NCBI GenBank assembly: GCA_944386495.1
Contig: CALXBE010000002.1
Coordinates: 62,001 to 126,000 of the forward strand
From: an uncultured Gemmiger sp.
GTDB lineage: Bacteria > Bacillota > Clostridia > Oscillospirales > Ruminococcaceae
DNA length: 64,000 nt
Direction: 5' to 3'
The notes below the pieces were generated by a model, which was given only the letters and a program-made list of their open reading frames with translations, was not told where the DNA came from and made no database searches. Below, piece by piece: positions 24,704 to 33,562 of the stretch. Position numbers and translations under genes: made by a program. The first letter of the stretch is position 1. Each line of letters starts with the position of its first letter.

Positions 24704-24874
24704 TTGCATCTAAGAGGCAGGCAATAGCCTGCCTCTGACACATTGGCGTTGTATGTGCCGCTGTAGCTGTTCCCTCCGGGGAAGAGTGTAACAAACCTTT
24801 GCGGGGTGGCATAATAGGCGCTGACTCGTGGGTAAGAGCCACGGGAAATTTCCGCAAAGGGGATGCATAATAAT
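24704..24874 (+). promoter_or_regulatory. Structured 5' leader of the pot operon, unclassified riboswitch-like RNA
   Basis: Stems seen by eye: (a) closing helix TGCATC (24705-24710) with GATGCA (24862-24867); (b) perfect 10-bp hairpin 24713-24736 with loop AATA; (c) ACAC/GTGT (24738-24741, 24786-24789) enclosing UUCCC-UCCG-GGGAA, a UNCG tetraloop hairpin (24770-24783); (d) CCTTTGCGG/CCGCAAAGG (24796-24804, 24852-24860) enclosing CTCGTGG/CCACGGG. Helices (a) and (d) occlude the ribosome-binding site AAAGGGG (24856-24862). I see no T-run, so control would be translational. I do not recognise the class; TPP, FMN, SAM-I, guanidine and c-di-GMP signatures are absent as far as I can tell. Confidence 0.6.
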
Positions 24875-25921
24875 ATGGAAAATAATGTAATCGTTTCGCT
24901 GAAAGACATTGTAGTCGATTTCGACGGGGCCCGGATTCTGGATGGGCTCAGCCTCGATATTCATGACAAGGAGTTTGTGACCTTCCTGGGACCCTCCGGC
25001 TGCGGGAAAACCACCACACTCCGGGTCATTGCCGGATTTATCGAGCCGAAATCGGGCAATGTCTTTTTTGATGGGAAGGACATTGCAGGGCTGCCGCCCT
25101 ACAAACGGCAGGTGAACACCGTGTTCCAGAAATACGCCCTGTTCCCCCATCTCAATGTGTTTGAAAATGTGGCCTTTGGTCTCCGGCTGAAAAAGCTGCC
25201 TGAGAATGAGATTCGTTCCAAGGTATTGGAGATGCTGGAGGTAGTGGGTCTGAAAGGATATGAGCGGCGGAATATCGCTACCATGTCCGGAGGTCAGCAG
25301 CAGCGGGTGGCCATTGCCCGGGGCCTGGTGAACCAGCCCAAGATTCTGTTGCTGGACGAGCCTCTGGGGGCCCTTGACCTGAAACTCCGGAAAGAAATGC
25401 AGCTGGAACTGAAGCGGCTCCAGCGGGAAATGGATATCACCTTTGTGTATGTGACCCACGACCAGGAGGAAGCCCTTACCATGTCGGACACGGTGGTGGT
25501 CATGAACGAGGGAAATATCCAGCAGATCGGCAGTCCGGAGGATATTTACAACGAGCCCAAGAATGCCTTTGTAGCCGACTTTATCGGGGCTTCCAACATT
25601 CTGGACGGCATTATGATCCGGGACTTCCTGGTGGAGTTTGCAGGGAAAGAATTCAGCTGTGTGGATAAGGGCTTCAAGCCCAACACCCCCGTGCAGGTGG
25701 TGGTCCGCCCCGAGGATGTGAAGGTGGTCCCCATGGTCCAGGGCCAGATTGCCGGCCTGGTAAGGGAAGTCATCTTCAAGGGCGTTCACTTTGAAATGCG
25801 GGTGGATGTGGAAGGCCGGGAATGGCTGATTCATTCCACCCAGGCCAGCCAGCCGGGAGAACTCATCGGCATGTGCATCGGCCCCGACGAGATCCATATC
25901 ATGGAGCGTCAGGAGGGCTGA
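24875..25921 (+). CDS. potA: Spermidine/putrescine ABC transporter ATP-binding protein
   Basis: 348 aa. The ATPase domain has Walker [10 protein letters not shown] (~39-47), the Q-loop in [11 protein letters not shown], signature [14 protein letters not shown], Walker [13 protein letters not shown] and the switch His in [12 protein letters not shown]-terminal TOBE-like domain follows ([11 protein letters not shown] onward). It powers import through PotB and PotC. An ATG at 24863 directly abuts the AAAGGGG ribosome-binding site, so I prefer the ATG at 24875, 12 nt from it. It is the first gene of a four-gene operon whose translation the leader probably controls. Confidence 0.93.
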   Translation: MENNVIVSLKDIVVDFDGARILDGLSLDIHDKEFVTFLGPSGCGKTTTLRVIAGFIEPKSGNVFFDGKDIAGLPPYKRQVNTVFQKYALFPHLNVFENVAFGLRLKKLPENEIRSKVLEMLEVVGLKGYERRNIATMSGGQQQRVAIARGLVNQPKILLLDEPLGALDLKLRKEMQLELKRLQREMDITFVYVTHDQEEALTMSDTVVVMNEGNIQQIGSPEDIYNEPKNAFVADFIGASNILDGIMIRDFLVEFAGKEFSCVDKGFKPNTPVQVVVRPEDVKVVPMVQGQIAGLVREVIFKGVHFEMRVDVEGREWLIHSTQASQPGELIGMCIGPDEIHIMERQEG

Positions 25922-25924
25922 GGG

Positions 25925-26740
25925 ATGATCAAGAAGAAATCTCTGGCGGCCCCTTATCTGGTCTGGATGGTCATCTTTATGGTGGTGCCCCTTCTCATTG
26001 TAATTGGGTATGCCCTCACCGATAAATCCGGGGCTTTCACCCTCTCCAACCTGACCACCATCGGCCGGTACAGCAGCGTCTTTGCCCGGAGCCTGATTCT
26101 GGCGGCCGAGGCAACCGTTATTTGTCTGATTCTGGCATTTCCTCTGGGATATTTCCTCAGCCGGCTCCGTTCCTCCAAGCAGCATACCATGCTGATGCTG
26201 ATTATGCTGCCCATGTGGATGAACTTCCTGCTCCGGACTTACGCCTGGATGAGCCTTCTGGAAAACAACGGCCTTATCAATAAGTTCCTGGGACTGTTTG
26301 GTATCGGCCCCTTCAATATGATAAACACCTCGGGGGCTGTGGTGCTGGGCATGGTGTATAACTATCTGCCCTACATGATTCTGCCTCTCTACACCGCCAT
26401 GACCAAAATCGAGGACAGTGTCATTGAGGCGGCACAGGATCTGGGAGCCTCCACCTGGGGAACCCTGACCAAGGTGCTTATCCCCATGGCTTCTCCCGGC
26501 ATTGCCACCGGAATCACCATGGTTTTTGTGCCCAGCGTATCTACCTTTATCATCAGCCGGATGCTGGGCGGCGGTTCCAACCTGCTCATTGGCGACCTGA
26601 TCGAACTTCAGTTCCTGGGGAACAGCTATAACTTCAACCTGGGCGCAGCCATGAGCCTGGTTCTCATGGTGATCGTTCTGCTCTGCATGAGCTTTACCAA
26701 CACCTTCGATGAAGAAGGACTGGAAGGGGGGGCCATGTAA
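25925..26740 (+). CDS. potB: Spermidine/putrescine ABC transporter permease PotB
   Basis: 271 aa with six membrane helices. The coupling EAA loop reads VIEAAQDLGASTWGTLTKVLIPMASPGI, and LPMWMNFLLRTYAWM is characteristic of PotB-type permeases. It forms the inner-membrane channel with PotC. The start lies 3 nt after the potA stop and the end overlaps the potC start by one base (TAATG), so translation is coupled. Confidence 0.92.
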   Translation: MIKKKSLAAPYLVWMVIFMVVPLLIVIGYALTDKSGAFTLSNLTTIGRYSSVFARSLILAAEATVICLILAFPLGYFLSRLRSSKQHTMLMLIMLPMWMNFLLRTYAWMSLLENNGLINKFLGLFGIGPFNMINTSGAVVLGMVYNYLPYMILPLYTAMTKIEDSVIEAAQDLGASTWGTLTKVLIPMASPGIATGITMVFVPSVSTFIISRMLGGGSNLLIGDLIELQFLGNSYNFNLGAAMSLVLMVIVLLCMSFTNTFDEEGLEGGAM

Positions 26741-27582
26741 TGAAAACCAAACATTGGCGCACCCTGCAGCGGGCCTATGTGATCCTTCTGATGGGATTCA
26801 TGTATCTGCCCATCGGCGTGATGATCGCTTTCAGCTTTAACGAAAGCAAAAGCCGCTCCAATTTCACCGGTTTTACCCTGAGCTGGTACAAAAGCCTGTT
26901 CAGCAATGAGATGATTCTGGAGGCTCTGGCTCTCAGCCTTCTGGTGGCTGTAATTTCCAGCGTGGTGGCTACGGTTCTGGGAACCATGGCAGCCATCGGA
27001 ATCAACGGCATGGGAAAGAAAAGCCGGCTGGTCATTGAGAACATCAGCTATATTCCGGTAGTCAACCCGGAAATTATCACCGGCGTTTCCCTTATGCTTC
27101 TGTTTGTGGGCTACAATACTGCGGTCACCGTTCTCAACGGAATGGGGATTCCTCTGCCTGACAGCCTGTTCGGAATGCCCACCCTCCTAATCAGTCATAT
27201 CACCTTCAACCTGCCCTATGTGATTTTCAATGTAAGCCCCAAACTGCGGCAGCTGGACACCCGTATCTACGAGGCGGCCCTGGACCTGGGCTGTGACCAT
27301 CGGCAGGCCTTCTTCAAGGTGGTCATGCCCCAGCTTACCCCGGCCATCCTTTCTGCATTCCTCATCTGCATTACCTACTCCATTGATGATTTCATCATCT
27401 CCTACTTTAACTGCGGTACTTTGCAGACCCTCCCCATTGCCATTTACAGCATGACCCGGAAAAAGGTCAGCCCTGAAATCAATGCCCTGTCCGCCATTAT
27501 GTTCCTGGTGATTCTGAGCATTATCCTTATCAGCAATGCCAGAGAGTCCCGGCAGTATAAGCGGGATCAGCGCCGGATTTAA
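26740..27582 (+). CDS. potC: Spermidine/putrescine ABC transporter permease PotC
   Basis: 280 aa with six membrane helices. The N-terminal FMYLPIGVMIAFSFNESK and the EAA loop IYEAALDLGCDHRQAFFKVVMPQLTPAIL are typical of PotC. IDDFIISYFNCGTLQTLPIAIYS near the C-terminus is also conserved in the family. It partners PotB. It overlaps the potB stop by one base, and potD starts 12 nt after its stop. Confidence 0.92.
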   Translation: MKTKHWRTLQRAYVILLMGFMYLPIGVMIAFSFNESKSRSNFTGFTLSWYKSLFSNEMILEALALSLLVAVISSVVATVLGTMAAIGINGMGKKSRLVIENISYIPVVNPEIITGVSLMLLFVGYNTAVTVLNGMGIPLPDSLFGMPTLLISHITFNLPYVIFNVSPKLRQLDTRIYEAALDLGCDHRQAFFKVVMPQLTPAILSAFLICITYSIDDFIISYFNCGTLQTLPIAIYSMTRKKVSPEINALSAIMFLVILSIILISNARESRQYKRDQRRI

Positions 27583-27594
27583 GGAGGGAAGAGG

Positions 27595-28827
27595 ATGAAA
27601 AAACTTTTAGCAGTAGTCGCCTGGATAGTGGTGGCTCTGACCCTGGCCCTGGGGGTCAGCGCTCAGGAGATGATCCAGGTCACCGACGACATCAGCGTGT
27701 CCGCAGACTATGACTGGGACCGGCTGGCTGACCAGAATATCACCCTTTATGTGTATAACTGGGGTCTCTATATTTCGGACGGCAGCGACGACAGCGTTGA
27801 TGTTCTCTCCGCCTTCGAGGACCTTACCGGAATCAAGGTAAACTACACCACCTTTGACAGCAATGAGAGCCTTTATGCCAAGCTGAAAAGCGGCGGTGCC
27901 ACCTACGATGTGATCGTTCCCTCCGATTACATGATCGGAAAGATGATTCAGGAGGGGATGCTGGCTCCTTTGAATAAGGAGAACATCCCCAACTTCTCCA
28001 AAATCGGGGAGAGCTACACCGGTATGGCCTATGACCCCCAGGATGAGTACAGCGTACCTTACACCTGGGGTACTGTGGGAATCATCTACAACACCGAAAT
28101 GGTGGAGGAAGCTCCTACCAGTTGGGATGCCCTCTGGGATGTAGAGTACGCGGGAAACATCCTGATGTTCAACAACAGCCGGGATGCCTTTGCCATTGGC
28201 GCCAAGAAGCTGGGCATGAGCCTGAACCCTCAGACTGTGGAGGAAGTGGAAATCATTGCCCAGGAGCTGAAAGCCCAGAAGAATGTGGTCCAGGCCTATG
28301 TAATGGACGAGATTTTCGACAAAATGTCGGGCGGGGAAGCTGCCATGGCTCCCTACTACGCGGGGGATGCAATCACCATGATTGATGAATCTCCCCAGCT
28401 GGACTTTGTGATTCCGGAGGAAGGAACCAACTACTTTGTGGATGCCATGTGCATTCCTGCCAATGCCAAAAACAAGGAAGCAGCGGAAATCTTCATCAAC
28501 TATATGTGCGAGCCGGATGTAGGCCTGGCCAACATTGACTTCATCGGGTACTCCACCCCCATTGAGGAAGTGTGGGAGCGTCTGGATGATGAGATGAAGT
28601 ACAGCCCCATTGCTTACCCCAGCGAAGAGGTTATGGCCAATACGGAAGTATTTGTCACCCTTCCCGACGAAATCAACAGCGCCATGGATATGGCCTGGAG
28701 CGATATGAAAAGCTACGACGAAGGGGGAAGTGGCTGGATGGTGCCGGTGCTTTTGGTGCTGGCCCTGGCCCTGACCGGATTCAACATCTGGCGTCGTATG
28801 CGGAAAAACCTGAGAAACGATTACTGA
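27595..28827 (+). CDS. potD: Polyamine-binding protein PotD-like, with C-terminal membrane anchor
   Basis: 410 aa. There is an N-terminal signal peptide (1 to ~23, cleavage likely after VSA) with no lipobox cysteine. The binding domain begins ITLYVYNWGLYISDG and includes YDVIVPSDYMIGKM and VPYTWGTVGIIYN, typical of PotD. The last ~30 residues form a hydrophobic helix (WMVPVLLVLALALTGFNIW) plus a positively charged tail. The protein is therefore probably tethered by its C-terminus instead of a lipid, as Gram-positive binding proteins usually are. AAGGAGGG lies before the ATG. A terminator follows. Confidence 0.9.
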   Translation: MKKLLAVVAWIVVALTLALGVSAQEMIQVTDDISVSADYDWDRLADQNITLYVYNWGLYISDGSDDSVDVLSAFEDLTGIKVNYTTFDSNESLYAKLKSGGATYDVIVPSDYMIGKMIQEGMLAPLNKENIPNFSKIGESYTGMAYDPQDEYSVPYTWGTVGIIYNTEMVEEAPTSWDALWDVEYAGNILMFNNSRDAFAIGAKKLGMSLNPQTVEEVEIIAQELKAQKNVVQAYVMDEIFDKMSGGEAAMAPYYAGDAITMIDESPQLDFVIPEEGTNYFVDAMCIPANAKNKEAAEIFINYMCEPDVGLANIDFIGYSTPIEEVWERLDDEMKYSPIAYPSEEVMANTEVFVTLPDEINSAMDMAWSDMKSYDEGGSGWMVPVLLVLALALTGFNIWRRMRKNLRNDY

Positions 28828-28839
28828 AATATCTTTTTT

Positions 28840-28868
28840 ACCGGTACCCTTCGGGGCGCCGGTTTTTT
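28840..28868 (+). terminator. Terminator of the pot operon
   Basis: ACCGG...CCGGT stem with a GC-rich interior around a TTCG turn, followed by six T. Confidence 0.85.
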
Positions 28869-28876
28869 ATTGCCTG

Positions 28877-28929
28877 TTGACAAAAAGGAAACACTGTGAT
28901 ATAACTGTACCAAGCGAACTAATACAGTT
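28877..28929 (+). promoter_or_regulatory. Promoter and operator of the GntR/ABC operon
   Basis: -35 TTGACA (28877-28882), 17-nt spacer, -10 TATAAC (28900-28905). A perfect 7-bp inverted repeat AACTGTA (28903-28909) / TACAGTT (28923-28929) overlaps the -10 and the start site. This fits autorepression by the GntR/YtrA protein encoded just downstream. Confidence 0.75.
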
Positions 28930-28951
28930 AATACGGAAGGGGTGGAAGCCT

Positions 28952-29317
28952 GTGATACAACTGAACCCCAGAGATCATCGGCCTATCCATGAACAGATAC
29001 GGGATGGATTCCGGCGGCTGATCCTGTCGGGAGTACTGGAGCAGGGGGATAAGATGCCCTCGGTACGGCAGCTGGCCGCCAGCCTGGCCATCAATCCCAA
29101 CACCATCCAGCGGGCCTATGCACAGCTGGAGGCGGAAGGATATCTGGAAAGCTATCCGGGAAAAGGGAGCTTTGTGGCCCCCAGCAAGGAGACCCGGGCT
29201 CACCGGCAGCAGGAACTGCTGGAAAAATTGGACGAGATTGCAGAGGAACTGGTACAGCTGGGTGTGTCCAGGGCGGAACTGGCTGCCCGGCTGGAAAAGG
29301 AGGGAGAGGAAGTATGA
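28952..29317 (+). CDS. GntR-family transcriptional regulator (YtrA subfamily)
   Basis: 121 aa. The winged HTH is PIHEQIRDGFRRLILSG...KMPSVRQLAASLAINPNTIQRAYAQLEAEGYL, followed by a short helical dimerisation tail of ~45 residues, the length typical of YtrA-type repressors. The start is GTG at 28952, preceded by GGAAGGGG. The stop overlaps the ABC ATPase start (ATGA). YtrA homologues repress their own ABC operon and respond to cell-envelope stress or a small molecule, so autoregulation through the adjacent inverted repeat is likely. Confidence 0.88.
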   Translation: MIQLNPRDHRPIHEQIRDGFRRLILSGVLEQGDKMPSVRQLAASLAINPNTIQRAYAQLEAEGYLESYPGKGSFVAPSKETRAHRQQELLEKLDEIAEELVQLGVSRAELAARLEKEGEEV

Positions 29318-30219
29318 TTCAGGTAAAGAATCTGACCAAAACCTTTGACGGATTCAAGGCACTGGACAGCCTGAACCTGCATGTGCCCAAAGGGGCAGTA
29401 TATGGGTTGGTAGGACCCAACGGCTCGGGCAAGTCCACGGTCATCCGCCATATTCTGGGCAGCTATATCCCGGATGAAGGAACTGTGGAAGTGGCAGGAC
29501 AGCCGGTGTGGGAAAATCCCGGGGTGAAAGCTCTTATGGGGAACATTCCGGACGATTTTTATTTTCCCGTATCTGCGGACATGAACGAAATGAAAAAGCA
29601 TTACCAGAGTTTTTATCCCGCCTTTGACGGACAGCGGTTTGAGAAGCTGGCAGAGATATTTACATCCATTGACCGGAAAAAGCCTATCCGAAGCTTTTCC
29701 AAAGGAATGCAGAAGCAGGCGGCTTTCTGGCTGGTCATGAGCTGCCGGCCCCAGGTGCTTATTCTGGACGAACCGGTGGACGGTCTGGACCCGGTCATGC
29801 GCCGGCAGGTGTGGAGTGTTCTTCTGTCGGATGTGGCGGAAAACGGGACCACCGTCCTGGTCAGCAGCCATAACCTGCGGGAGCTGGAGGATGTATGCGA
29901 TCATGTGGGCATTCTTTACAAGGGAAGGATGCTGCTGGAACGGAGCCTGGATGAATTGCAGAACAATATTGTGAAGGTACAGATCGCCATGGGGCCGGAC
30001 CAGGAGCTGGAGCCGCTGCCCCAGGAGTTTACCCTTCTTCACCAGACCACTCTGGGCCGGGTACATACTCTCATCGTACGGGGAGAGCAGGAGAAGATTC
30101 GTCAGACCCTGGCAGCCCGGAACCCGGTGGTGCTGGACCTGTTGCCCTTGTCCCTGGAAGAAATCTTCATTTATGAGTTGGGAGGTCAGGATGATGGAAT
30201 CAAAGAAATCCTGGTTTAA
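29314..30219 (+). CDS. ABC transporter ATP-binding protein (YtrB-like)
   Basis: 301 aa. Walker A is GPNGSGKST, the signature region is degenerate (RSFSKGMQKQAAFWLVMS), Walker B reads VLILDEPVDGLDP, and the switch His is in LVSSHNLRELEDVCD. The ~80-residue C-terminal extension is typical of ABC-2 exporter ATPases. It overlaps the GntR gene by 4 nt, and the permease gene starts inside its end. It probably powers export or lipid-linked detoxification with that permease. Confidence 0.88.
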   Translation: MIQVKNLTKTFDGFKALDSLNLHVPKGAVYGLVGPNGSGKSTVIRHILGSYIPDEGTVEVAGQPVWENPGVKALMGNIPDDFYFPVSADMNEMKKHYQSFYPAFDGQRFEKLAEIFTSIDRKKPIRSFSKGMQKQAAFWLVMSCRPQVLILDEPVDGLDPVMRRQVWSVLLSDVAENGTTVLVSSHNLRELEDVCDHVGILYKGRMLLERSLDELQNNIVKVQIAMGPDQELEPLPQEFTLLHQTTLGRVHTLIVRGEQEKIRQTLAARNPVVLDLLPLSLEEIFIYELGGQDDGIKEILV

Positions 30220-32017
30220 TAAGGCGGCTTTGCGGCTGGATCTCCATAACAGCTGGCCTATCTGGGCGGGATATACCTTGTTCTGGCTGGTAGCTGCCAG
30301 CTTTATAGCGACCAACTACTATACCAGTCAGGATTTTCAGCACCAGATGGCCCGGTTCTGGGAGGGCTGCACCAATCTGGCAATTTCCTTTGCAGTGCCG
30401 GTCTATGGCTGTGTGGTTGCAGTATGGCTGCTGAGAGGGCTTTTTCACAGCCGGAGTGCTCTGGCTATCCACGCCTTGCCGGTGGACCGGAAGCAGCTCT
30501 TTGCCGCCCATCTTATCAGCGGGGTGGTGTTGAATGCCATCCCCACTCTGGCACTGGCACTTTATGGAACCGCCCGCTTTATGGGCAGCGGCTCTGACCT
30601 GGTGCTGGGATTCTGGACCCTGGTCGACTTTTTGGGAGCCAGCTGGCTGGCCTACCTGTGGGCATTTGGCTTTGCTTTATTCTGCGGAATGCTTACGGGG
30701 CAGCTGGTTATGGTTCCGGTTCTTTACGGAGTGTTCAGTTTTCTTTCCATCAGCCTGTCCACCCTGCTGGACAGCATGTTCCGGAAATTCCTTCCGGGTT
30801 ACGCTCCCGGAAACCTGTTGGGAGACCTGGGACGGTGGCTTTCTCCCTGGTACTCCATGGGAATGGATGTAAGCTGGAATAATAGTCGTTTTGACAGCTG
30901 GGTGACCATGCTGGTCTATGCCCTGGCAGGAACTGTACTTATGGGGGCCGCTTACCAGCTTTACCGGCGCCGCCCCCTGGAGCGGGCAGGGGAACTGATC
31001 ATCCACCGCCCGGCCCGGGTGGTTTTCCGGCTGGGAGTTGCCCTTTGTGCTGCACTGTTTGGCAGCGCCTTCTTCCAGCTTCTGCTGGGAGTCAGTGATT
31101 CGGTTATCGCAGTCTATATCCTCATGATTATCTGTGGAGGGGTAGGCCTGCTGGGAACCAGAATGCTGGAACTGAAATCCTTCCATGTGATCAACTTCCG
31201 GCTGATGGGAGAATACGGTGGAGTCGCTGCCGCTCTGGGACTTTTAATGGTGATTCTGAACACCGGCGGCATGGGATATGTGACCCGGGTACCCCAGCCG
31301 GAACAGGTAAAGAGAGTCTCTTTCATTGTAAGCGGCAGTGTCTACTGCGGGCCGGTGGAAATGTCCTGGAGTAACCTGATTCTGGAGGACCCGGAACAAA
31401 TCGAACAGCTCTGCCAGTGGCACCGGGAATACAGCCAGCTGCTTCTTCAGAATCCCAACTACCCGGACGAAAAGATGGAACAGCAGTCTGATAATGAGAC
31501 AGTGAATACCCAAGAAAATACTTATGACCAGAGATGGTCTTACGGGACCGGGTATAACTACAGCAATATTTTTATCAGCTACACCCTGAATAACGGCACA
31601 ACCCTCAGCCGTAAGTATGGAGTGACTACCTCCCGTCAGGAAGTGGGAGACCCCACCAGCCCGGACGGTCAGATGGCACGGCTGTTGGCCGGGGTGGCTA
31701 TGCCGGAGATTCTGGAAAGCTGGGCACCCTATCTGGAAGTTTACTTCTATGAGGATGGAATCCAGTATGAGCCAGGCGCACGGAACAAGGAACTGGTTCT
31801 GGCGTTGGCAGAGGACCTGCGGGAAGGCGGCTGGACCTGCAGCCTGTTGGAGCAGGACCCCTTCTGGGAACAGGAAATAACCCTGGAACTTACGCCTGAC
31901 TATGGAGCGGGAGACACCCAGGAACTGAGCGCACAGGGCGGAAGCTATCCTGTGCGGGTCAACCGGGAATACACCCCCCGCACCCAGGAAGTTCTGGAAC
32001 AGAAATTCGCATTTTGA
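30191..32017 (+). CDS. ABC-2 type permease with soluble C-terminal domain
   Basis: 608 aa. About ten to eleven hydrophobic helices span residues ~20-385 (for example FAVPVYGCVVAVWLLRGLF, ALYLWAF-like segments and VAAALGLLMVIL). The last ~220 residues are hydrophilic and rich in Tyr/Asn/Glu, probably an extracytoplasmic domain. It overlaps the ATPase gene by 29 nt; TTGGGAGGT sets the start at 30191 or the adjacent ATG at 30194. It is the membrane half of the GntR-controlled exporter and is larger than most ABC-2 permeases. Confidence 0.75.
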   Translation: MMESKKSWFNKAALRLDLHNSWPIWAGYTLFWLVAASFIATNYYTSQDFQHQMARFWEGCTNLAISFAVPVYGCVVAVWLLRGLFHSRSALAIHALPVDRKQLFAAHLISGVVLNAIPTLALALYGTARFMGSGSDLVLGFWTLVDFLGASWLAYLWAFGFALFCGMLTGQLVMVPVLYGVFSFLSISLSTLLDSMFRKFLPGYAPGNLLGDLGRWLSPWYSMGMDVSWNNSRFDSWVTMLVYALAGTVLMGAAYQLYRRRPLERAGELIIHRPARVVFRLGVALCAALFGSAFFQLLLGVSDSVIAVYILMIICGGVGLLGTRMLELKSFHVINFRLMGEYGGVAAALGLLMVILNTGGMGYVTRVPQPEQVKRVSFIVSGSVYCGPVEMSWSNLILEDPEQIEQLCQWHREYSQLLLQNPNYPDEKMEQQSDNETVNTQENTYDQRWSYGTGYNYSNIFISYTLNNGTTLSRKYGVTTSRQEVGDPTSPDGQMARLLAGVAMPEILESWAPYLEVYFYEDGIQYEPGARNKELVLALAEDLREGGWTCSLLEQDPFWEQEITLELTPDYGAGDTQELSAQGGSYPVRVNREYTPRTQEVLEQKFAF

Positions 32018-32020
32018 TTA

Positions 32021-32066
32021 AAAAAGAAGCGCAGTCCCCAAACAAGGGAACTGCGCTTCTCTTTTT
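32021..32066. terminator. Bidirectional terminator
   Basis: GAAGCGCAGT..CCC/GGG..ACTGCGCTTC stem. A-run before and T-run after serve the permease gene (plus) and gltD (minus). Confidence 0.88.
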
Positions 32067-32069
32067 TGT

Positions 32070-33548
32070 TTACAGGTTGGTGTAGCCCATGAGATACCGG
32101 TCCACCTGGGCGGCGGCCTCGGCGCCCTCCCGCAGGGCCCAGACTACCAGGCTCTGACCACGGCGCATATCTCCGCAGGTGAACACCTTGGAAAGTGCGG
32201 TGGCATACTCCTGGTCTGCCAGAGTGCCCCGGGCGGTTTTCTCCAGACCAAAAGCCTGGGGAAGATACTCCTCACAGCCGGTGAATCCAGCCGCAATCAG
32301 CACCATCTGGCAGGGAAGGTCGTACTCCTCCCCGGTGGGGACCATCATGGTCCGGCCGGTGGCCTCGTCCTTCTGGGGCGCCAGCCGGGCGATCCGGGCA
32401 CCGGAAACCTTTCCGTTTTCATCCTTGTAGAAGGCTTTGACGGTGGTCTGATATTCCCGGGGGTCTTTCCCGAAAACGGCAATGCTCTCCTGCTGACCGT
32501 AGTCCACCTTCAACACCCGGGGCCACTGAGGCCAATCATTGCCGGGGGCCCGCTGGGTGGGGGGACAGGGCATCATTTCCAGCTGGGTAACGCTGGAACA
32601 GCCCTGGCGGATGGCAGTGCCGACACAGTCGTTGCCGGTGTCGCCGCCCCCAATAATCAGAACATCTTTATCCTTGGCGGTGGGGCAGGCGCCGTCGGTC
32701 AAACCAGAGTCCAGCAGGCTCTTGGTGACGGCAGAGAGGAAATCCACGGCAAAGTAAATTTCTCCTGCATCCCGGCCCTCTACTGCCAGGTCCCGGGGCT
32801 CCTTGGCTCCGCAGGCCAGGACAACGGCATCATACTGGTCCATCAGCTGCTGGGCGGGAATGTCCCGGCCTACATCACAGCCGGTGATGAACCGTACCCC
32901 TTCCTCTTTCATAATGTCTACCCGGCGGTCAATGACCTGCTTTTCCAGCTTCATGTTGGGGATCCCGTACATGAGGAGGCCTCCGACCCGGTCCTCCCGC
33001 TCATAAACGGTGACGCTGTGGCCCCGCTTGTTGAGAAGGTCGGCGGCAGCCAGACCTGCCGGGCCGCTCCCCACCACGGCTACCGACTTTCCGGTGCGGG
33101 TGGGGGGAGGGCAGGGACGAATCCAGCCCTTTTCATAGGCGGTTTCCACAATGGCATACTCATTTTCTTTTACCGAGACCGGGTCCCCGGTAGCCATGCC
33201 GCAGGTGCAGGCTGCCTCACAGAGAGCGGGACAGACCCGGCTGGTAAACTCCGGGAACCGGTTGGTGGCCCAGAGCCGGTGGAGCGCCAGCTCCCACCGA
33301 CCCTGGAACACCAGGTCATTCCATTCGGGAATCAGGTTGTTGAGGGGGCAACCGCTGGTCATCCCGCCCAAAGTCATTCCGCTTTGGCAGAAGGGGACCC
33401 CGCATTCCATACAGCGGGCTCCCTGGTTCCTCTGCTCCTCCCGGGAGAGAGGAATGTGAAATTCATTGAAATTCTGGATTCTCTCGTAAGCAGGCACCTC
33501 GGTACTCAGCTTGCGGTCAAATTCCATAAAACCGGTGGGTTTTCCCAT
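32070..33548 (-). CDS. gltD: Glutamate synthase small subunit
   Basis: 492 aa. The N-terminal Fe-S domain carries cysteines in ARCMECGVPFCQSG, GCPLNNLIPEW and CPALCEAACTCGM. A FAD-binding GxGxxG follows (VAVVGSGPAGLAAADLL, ~150), then a NADPH-binding motif (VLIIGGGDTGNDCVG). It passes electrons from NAD(P)H to GltB. It lies 14 nt downstream of gltB on the same strand. Confidence 0.95.
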   Translation of the reverse strand: MGKPTGFMEFDRKLSTEVPAYERIQNFNEFHIPLSREEQRNQGARCMECGVPFCQSGMTLGGMTSGCPLNNLIPEWNDLVFQGRWELALHRLWATNRFPEFTSRVCPALCEAACTCGMATGDPVSVKENEYAIVETAYEKGWIRPCPPPTRTGKSVAVVGSGPAGLAAADLLNKRGHSVTVYEREDRVGGLLMYGIPNMKLEKQVIDRRVDIMKEEGVRFITGCDVGRDIPAQQLMDQYDAVVLACGAKEPRDLAVEGRDAGEIYFAVDFLSAVTKSLLDSGLTDGACPTAKDKDVLIIGGGDTGNDCVGTAIRQGCSSVTQLEMMPCPPTQRAPGNDWPQWPRVLKVDYGQQESIAVFGKDPREYQTTVKAFYKDENGKVSGARIARLAPQKDEATGRTMMVPTGEEYDLPCQMVLIAAGFTGCEEYLPQAFGLEKTARGTLADQEYATALSKVFTCGDMRRGQSLVVWALREGAEAAAQVDRYLMGYTNL

Positions 33549-33562
33549 CTTGGTGTTCCTCC

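Noticed and set aside
24704-24874. Considered as cobalamin, SAM-I, guanidine-I, yybP or 6S RNA
   Set aside because: Short resemblances (for example GGCGCTGAC) are present, but the conserved core sequences of those classes are not; kept as unclassified.
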